From contig JAYZDP010000177.1 of assembly GCA_036337765.1 (NCBI GenBank), positions 1-20,307 of the forward strand: a stretch of 20,307 nucleotides of DNA, written 5' to 3'. The notes below the pieces were generated by a model that worked only from the letters and a program-made list of their open reading frames with translations, ran no database searches and had not been told where the DNA came from. Of the stretch, positions 13,972-20,307 are shown piece after piece; the stretch's first letter is position 1; every line of letters starts with the position of its first letter. Made by a program: the position numbers and the translations under genes. The stretch is from JAYZDP01 sp036337765 (GTDB taxonomy: Bacteria > Acidobacteriota > Thermoanaerobaculia > Multivoradales > Multivoraceae).

Positions 13972-15107
13972 GTGTCGGTGGCGGTTCTTGGGGGTGGGCC
14001 GGCCTCCGCCTCCGCGGCCGCCGTGCTTGCCGAGGGTGGTGCCGATGTGACGTTGTTTCGCCCCGCGCATCGTGGTGAGAAACCGTGCGGCGGCGCCGTG
14101 CCGGGATGGTTTCGCGAGCAGCTCGTGCCGCGGGTGGCGGCGCGGTCGGTCTCTGTCGACGCCATACGACTCGAGAACGCTGCGGGCTCGGTGTTGGAGC
14201 TGGATGCCGGCGGCCTCGAGATCTACCGCCGGGGTGACCTCGATCCAGCACTGGTGGATCGTGCGCGCGAGCTCGGAGCTCGGGTCGTGGAGTCGAAGGG
14301 CATCAGGTTGGAGACCGGGGAGGATGCGATCTCGGTGGTCACCGATGCCGGGCCACAGACCTTTGGCCTGCTGGTCGGTGGCGACGGCGCTCGCGGCCTG
14401 AGTCACCGCACGGTCGGCGTGTCCCATGCCGCCGAGAGCTTCGGTCTGGGCGCGTCGCTCGACGGCGATGAGGGCGACGTGTTGGTGCTGTCGTTCCCGG
14501 ATGCGGCTGACGCCTACTTGTGGATCTTCCCGCGACCGGGAGGCGTGTCGGTTGGCGTCGCATACGACTCGCACCGCCTGTCACACGGAGCCGCCCGCGC
14601 TGTGCTGGGCCGCTTTCTCGACCGCCACCTCGACGGTGGATCCCGGCGGTTTGACGCCGCGAATCGCTATCGCTATCCGATCCCTCTCTTTTCGCCGTCG
14701 ACGAGGGCGGCGGCACGACACGGCGTCGATCAGAGGATTCTGCTCGTCGGCGACGCTGTGGGCGTTGCCGATCCGCTCACCCGCGAGGGCATTCGTTACG
14801 CCGCGCTGTCGGGAGCGTGGGCCGCGGAGTGCATCGTGGCGGGTGAGAGTGGGCGCTACGCTTCGACTCTGACCGAGCGATTGTCGAGCGAGATGAAGCG
14901 GGCGGGTCGTGCGGCGCGACTGTTCTTCGAGGACGGCCTCGCTCAGTGGATGGTTCCCGTATGCCGAGTCCATCCGGCGATTCGCCGAGTGCTTTCTGAT
15001 CTGCTGAGCTGTCGCCAGCCGTACACCTCGCTGCGCCGGCGGCTGTTGCGCGCGGCGGTGGGAATACCAGGGACCAACCCGGCGAAGCTGCACGCTAGTA
15101 TGCGCGC

Positions 15108-15111
<4 letters not shown>
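13972..15111 (+). CDS. FAD-dependent oxidoreductase, geranylgeranyl-reductase-like
   Basis: The product has 379 residues from GTG 13972, 4 bases after the PP2C stop. The N-terminal Rossmann FAD site reads VAVLGGGPASASAAAVLAEG. The usual third glycine of GxGxxG is Ser12 here. The family signatures KPCGG (37-41) and the YLWIFP box (182-187) point to the geranylgeranyl reductase branch of the para-hydroxybenzoate hydroxylase fold. The FAD ribityl motif is VGDAVGVADPLTREGIRYA around 259-277. Members saturate isoprenoid chains or act on other polyprenyl or quinone-like substrates, using FAD. The real substrate cannot be read from sequence. The C-terminus overlaps gcvP by GTGA (15108-15111). Its link to glycine cleavage is not obvious and may be only shared transcription. 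Confidence 0.82.
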
Positions 15112-17987
<2,876 letters not shown>

Positions 17988-18046
17988 CAACTAGCGCCCC
18001 AAAACCCGCCGACCTGCGGTCGACGCGTCTTGGCCCATCCCACCTG

Positions 18047-18075
18047 GCTAGGATTCTGCTGCGCAGACTCCTAGC
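18047..18075. terminator. Bidirectional hairpin between gcvP and cimA, overlapping the cimA stop
   Basis: GCTAGGA (18047-18053) pairs with TCCTAGC (18069-18075). Inside it TCTGC (18055-18059) pairs with GCAGA (18063-18067) across a TGC loop, leaving a T/C mismatch between the two blocks. The cimA stop (18071-18073) is in one arm. It lies 60 bases past the gcvP stop and could end both convergent transcripts. No U-tract is seen on either strand. The 83-base gap 17988-18070 holds nothing else. Confidence 0.5.
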
Positions 18076-19669
18076 TTCCGGCCTGCTCGGCGAGCTCCTT
18101 CTCGCGCGCCTGAATCGCGTACTCCATGCTGTCGGCGAGGGCGTTCCAGCTTGCCTCGATGATGTTGGTCGAAGCGCCGACCGTGGTCCACTTCGCGCCG
18201 GCCTTGTGGAAGTCGATCAGCACTCGGGTGGTTGCGGCCGTACCGACCTCGCTGTCTAGGATGCGGACCTTGTAGTCCGCGAGGTGGACGTCGGCGATCT
18301 CCGGATAGGTGCCGGCCAGCGCTTTGCGCAGCGCCTGGCTCAGGGCATTGACCGGCCCGTTGCCCTCCGCTGCGGTGTGCTCGACTTGGCCCTTGACCTC
18401 GACCTTGACGGTGGCTTCCGAAAACAGTCCCCGGCCTTCGCGGTGCTCGACCACCGCCATGAAGTCGATCAACTGAAACGGTGCCTCGTAGCCGGCCTGC
18501 GTTCGGCGCAACATGACCTCGACCGACGCCTCAGCCCCCTCGAAGGTGTAGCCCTTGCTTTCCAGTGTCTTGACCTGATCGAGGACCTCGCGCGCTGCCG
18601 TGCGGTCGGCATCGACGCCCTGGCGCTCGGCGAGGTGGAGGATATTGCCCCGCCCCGACAGCTCGGAGACGACGGTGCGCATCTCGTTGCCGACCAGCTT
18701 CGGGTCGATGTGCTGGTAGCTCTGTACGCATTTGAGCATCGCGGCGACGTGGATGCCGCCCTTGTGCGCGAAGGCGCTGCGACCGACGAAGGGTAGGTGG
18801 TCGTCATGCGGAATGTTGGCAACCGCGGCGATGTAGCGCGACAGCTCTGAGAGGTCAGCGAGCCGCTCGGGCGCGATGCAATGCACGCCCATCTTCAGCT
18901 GCAGGTCCGGGATGATCGAAGTCAGGTTGGCGTTAGCGACACGCTCGCCATAACCGTTGATCGTTCCCTGGACCATCTGCGCACCGGCTCGGATCGCTGC
19001 CAGAGAGTTGGCGACTCCACAGCCGCCGTCGTCGTGGGTGTGGATCCCGATCTGCGTCGTCTCGTCGCGCGCCATCATGCGGGCCCCGATCTCAGTGACG
19101 ATCTCCTCGATCTCCCACGGCAGTGCGCCGCCGTTGGTGTCGCAGAGCACCAGGAAGTCGGCGCCCCCCTCCTGAGCGGCCTCGAGCGTCGATAGCGCAT
19201 ACTCGGGGTTGGCCTTGTAGCCGTCGAAGAAGTGCTCGGCGTCGTAGACGACCTCCTTGCCTGCCTCCTTCATGTAGCGAACGCTGTCGCCGATCATCGC
19301 CCGGTTCTCGTCGAGGCTGGTCTCGATGACATCGGTGGCATGCAGGTCCCAGCTCTTGCCGACCAGCGTGACGACAGGGGTGCGAGCCTCCAAGAGGGCC
19401 TGGAGGTTGCCGTCGTCGTCACAGGCAATGTCTTTGTAGCGTGTGCTGCCGAAGGCGCAGATCTTTGCCTGGCCGAGCTCGACGTCCTGGATGCAGGCGA
19501 AGAACTCGGCGTCCTTGGGGTTGGAGCCGGGCCAGCCGCCCTCGATGTAGGGAATGCCGAAGGCGTCGAGCCGTCGGGCGATGTTGAGCTTGTCGCTCAG
19601 CGACAGCGAGAGGTTCTCTCGCTGGGTCCCGTCACGGAGAGTGGTGTCGTACAGAGAGACTTTCGTCAT
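18071..19669 (-). CDS. cimA: (R)-citramalate synthase (LeuA/HMGL family)
   Basis: The product has 532 residues, matching the long CimA type of the isopropylmalate-synthase family. The HMGL catalytic barrel opens with MTKVSLYDTTLRDGTQRENL (active-site Arg12 and Asp13). It carries the metal-binding His210-x-His212 in GIHTHDDGGCGVANSLAA and GTINGYGERVANANL. The C-terminal regulatory LeuA-dimer domain occupies about 390-520 (VEVKGQVEHTAAEGNGPVNA, then VRILDSEVGTAATTRVLIDF). CimA condenses pyruvate and acetyl-CoA to citramalate, the threonine-independent entry to isoleucine; the C-terminal domain usually gives feedback control by isoleucine. GAGGA lies 7 bases upstream of the ATG. No leader peptide with runs of Ile/Leu/Val codons is visible. 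Convergent to gcvP. Confidence 0.94.
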   Translation of the reverse strand: MTKVSLYDTTLRDGTQRENLSLSLSDKLNIARRLDAFGIPYIEGGWPGSNPKDAEFFACIQDVELGQAKICAFGSTRYKDIACDDDGNLQALLEARTPVVTLVGKSWDLHATDVIETSLDENRAMIGDSVRYMKEAGKEVVYDAEHFFDGYKANPEYALSTLEAAQEGGADFLVLCDTNGGALPWEIEEIVTEIGARMMARDETTQIGIHTHDDGGCGVANSLAAIRAGAQMVQGTINGYGERVANANLTSIIPDLQLKMGVHCIAPERLADLSELSRYIAAVANIPHDDHLPFVGRSAFAHKGGIHVAAMLKCVQSYQHIDPKLVGNEMRTVVSELSGRGNILHLAERQGVDADRTAAREVLDQVKTLESKGYTFEGAEASVEVMLRRTQAGYEAPFQLIDFMAVVEHREGRGLFSEATVKVEVKGQVEHTAAEGNGPVNALSQALRKALAGTYPEIADVHLADYKVRILDSEVGTAATTRVLIDFHKAGAKWTTVGASTNIIEASWNALADSMEYAIQAREKELAEQAGS

Positions 19670-20075
19670 CTTCGCGTCCTCGCGTTCGTACGCCCAAGCG
19701 GGGCGAGCTGATCTGAATAGGAAGAGAGGGTGTGCTCGTGGATAGAGCGCTAGGCCGCGGCAATGGAAAAGGTGACGGTCCGAGCCGCTCGGGCAGCCGC
19801 GGACGTCATCACCTTCTGTGCCTCCGTGAAGTGGGACTTCATTGCGGCAATAATGCTAGCACGCGCCTCAGCGGGCGTTACCATTCCTGCTATGCGGAAA
19901 CCCGGGTCGCTCTCCACCGCCGGGCGTCTCGAATCCCTCGGACAAGGCCGCTCGAGCAGCTCCGGCAGCGAGCGGCCGATCTCGGCGCCAACCACCACCA
20001 ACGAGCGGGCGAGCGATTCGTCGTCATGCGTGTGGAGCGCGTCGGAGCGAGCCGGTGATCCACGTCGAGAGCCGA
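19670..20075. other. 406-base gap upstream of cimA without a convincing gene
   Basis: The stretch lies between the SNF2-type gene's stop and the cimA start, both on the minus strand. A minus-strand frame 20001-19750 (83 codons) could encode a small protein. Its distal part from ATG 19884 reads MVTPAEARASIIAAMKSHFT onward, and its proximal half has G/C-rich third positions. It has no recognisable domain and no good ribosome binding site. A TAGCAT box 10 bases before an internal ATG at 19842 could support a 30-residue leaderless peptide. I see no tRNA, T-box, attenuator or terminator here. The cimA promoter is probably in the proximal 200 bases, but I cannot point to it. Confidence 0.3.
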
Positions 20076-20307
20076 CTACTCGATCTGACGCAGCAGCTCG
20101 AGCAATTCCTCCGGCGAGAAGATCTTGCCGAGGCGCGGATGATCGGCCTGGACGACATCGCCTAGGAGTTGGCGCTTACGCTCGATCATCATCGCGATGC
20201 GCTCCTCGAGCGTATCCTCGGCGAGCAGCTTGAAGACCTGCACCGCTCGCTTCTGCCCGATGCGGTAGACGCGATCCGTGGCCTGATCCTCCTTGGCGGC
20301 GTTCCAC
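20076..20307 (-). CDS. SNF2/Swi2-family DEAD-like helicase, C-terminal fragment (gene enters from right edge)
   Basis: Read on the minus strand, 76 residues remain before the TAG at 20078-20076. They begin with helicase motif VI of the SNF2 family (WNAAKEDQATDRVYRIGQKR). That is followed by the typical tail VFKLLAEDTLEERIAMMIERK and GKIFSPEELLELLRQIE. SNF2-family proteins are dsDNA-translocating ATPases; bacterial ones (HepA/RapA-like and others) remodel nucleic-acid-protein complexes. The N-terminal domains, and so the subfamily, are outside the window. It shares the cimA strand but is separated by about 400 bases. Confidence 0.9.
   Translation of the reverse strand, partial: WNAAKEDQATDRVYRIGQKRAVQVFKLLAEDTLEERIAMMIERKRQLLGDVVQADHPRLGKIFSPEELLELLRQIE

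Noticed and set aside
19763..20233. Plus-strand 156-codon open frame near the right edge
   Set aside because: It runs antisense through the SNF2-type gene's end, is Ser/Arg-rich distally and has no domain; treated as a shadow.

Overview
The window is high-GC bacterial chromosome (roughly two-thirds G+C by eye), densely coding. It carries ordinary housekeeping and envelope genes and no visible prophage, insertion sequence, CRISPR array, tRNA or rRNA. A PilT-like pilus ATPase, RodZ, a LysM/Amidase_3 cell-wall amidase and an M16 protease fit a rod-shaped, didermous bacterium with type IV pili. GatC/GatA imply tRNA-dependent amidation of Asp-tRNA(Asn) and/or Glu-tRNA(Gln). Gene content, an unusually long GreA-type protein and codon bias suggest an Acidobacteriota-like lineage (for example Thermoanaerobaculia). 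That placement is inference from general impression, not from a search.

Layout. At 1-1253 (minus) is the 5' part of an M16 peptidase, cut by the window edge. It diverges from lexA (1409-2032, plus). After a hairpin that swallows the lexA stop codon comes a pilT-like gene (2196-3634) with a coiled-coil tail that can only be read after a one-base frame change. Next are gatC-gatA-amidase (3754-7226), joined by two 8-base overlaps. An ECF sigma/anti-sigma pair (7288-8561) follows, preceded by a textbook ECF-type promoter, so it is probably autoregulated. The anti-sigma gene runs 65 bases into the convergent 3' end of a 690-residue GreA-family protein (8497-10569, minus). That gene diverges from a six-gene plus-strand run: rodZ-like, an unknown helical-repeat protein with a second one-base frame break, a J-domain/TPR protein, a PP2C phosphatase, a geranylgeranyl-reductase-like flavoprotein and gcvP (10693-17987). 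Convergent to gcvP is cimA (18071-19669, minus). A roughly 400-base stretch with no convincing gene separates it from the 3' end of an SNF2-family helicase (20076-20307, minus).

How it works together. The rodZ-to-PP2C block looks like envelope/morphogenesis plus signalling (cytoskeletal adaptor, co-chaperone-like protein, Ser/Thr phosphatase). The last two genes are metabolic and share the transcript by tight spacing. The sigma/anti-sigma pair is an independent stress-response module. lexA stands alone with its own operator-rich promoter.

The most useful new observations concern regulation rather than a new defence or mobile system. TANNNT -10 elements lie only 7-12 bases upstream of the start codons of lexA, gatC, the GreA-like gene and the M16 gene, which suggests leaderless mRNAs. 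Strong hairpins without U-tracts are built over or beside several stop codons. The two single-base frame breaks in 20 kb may be uncorrected sequencing indels. I found no strong candidate for an entirely new biological system.
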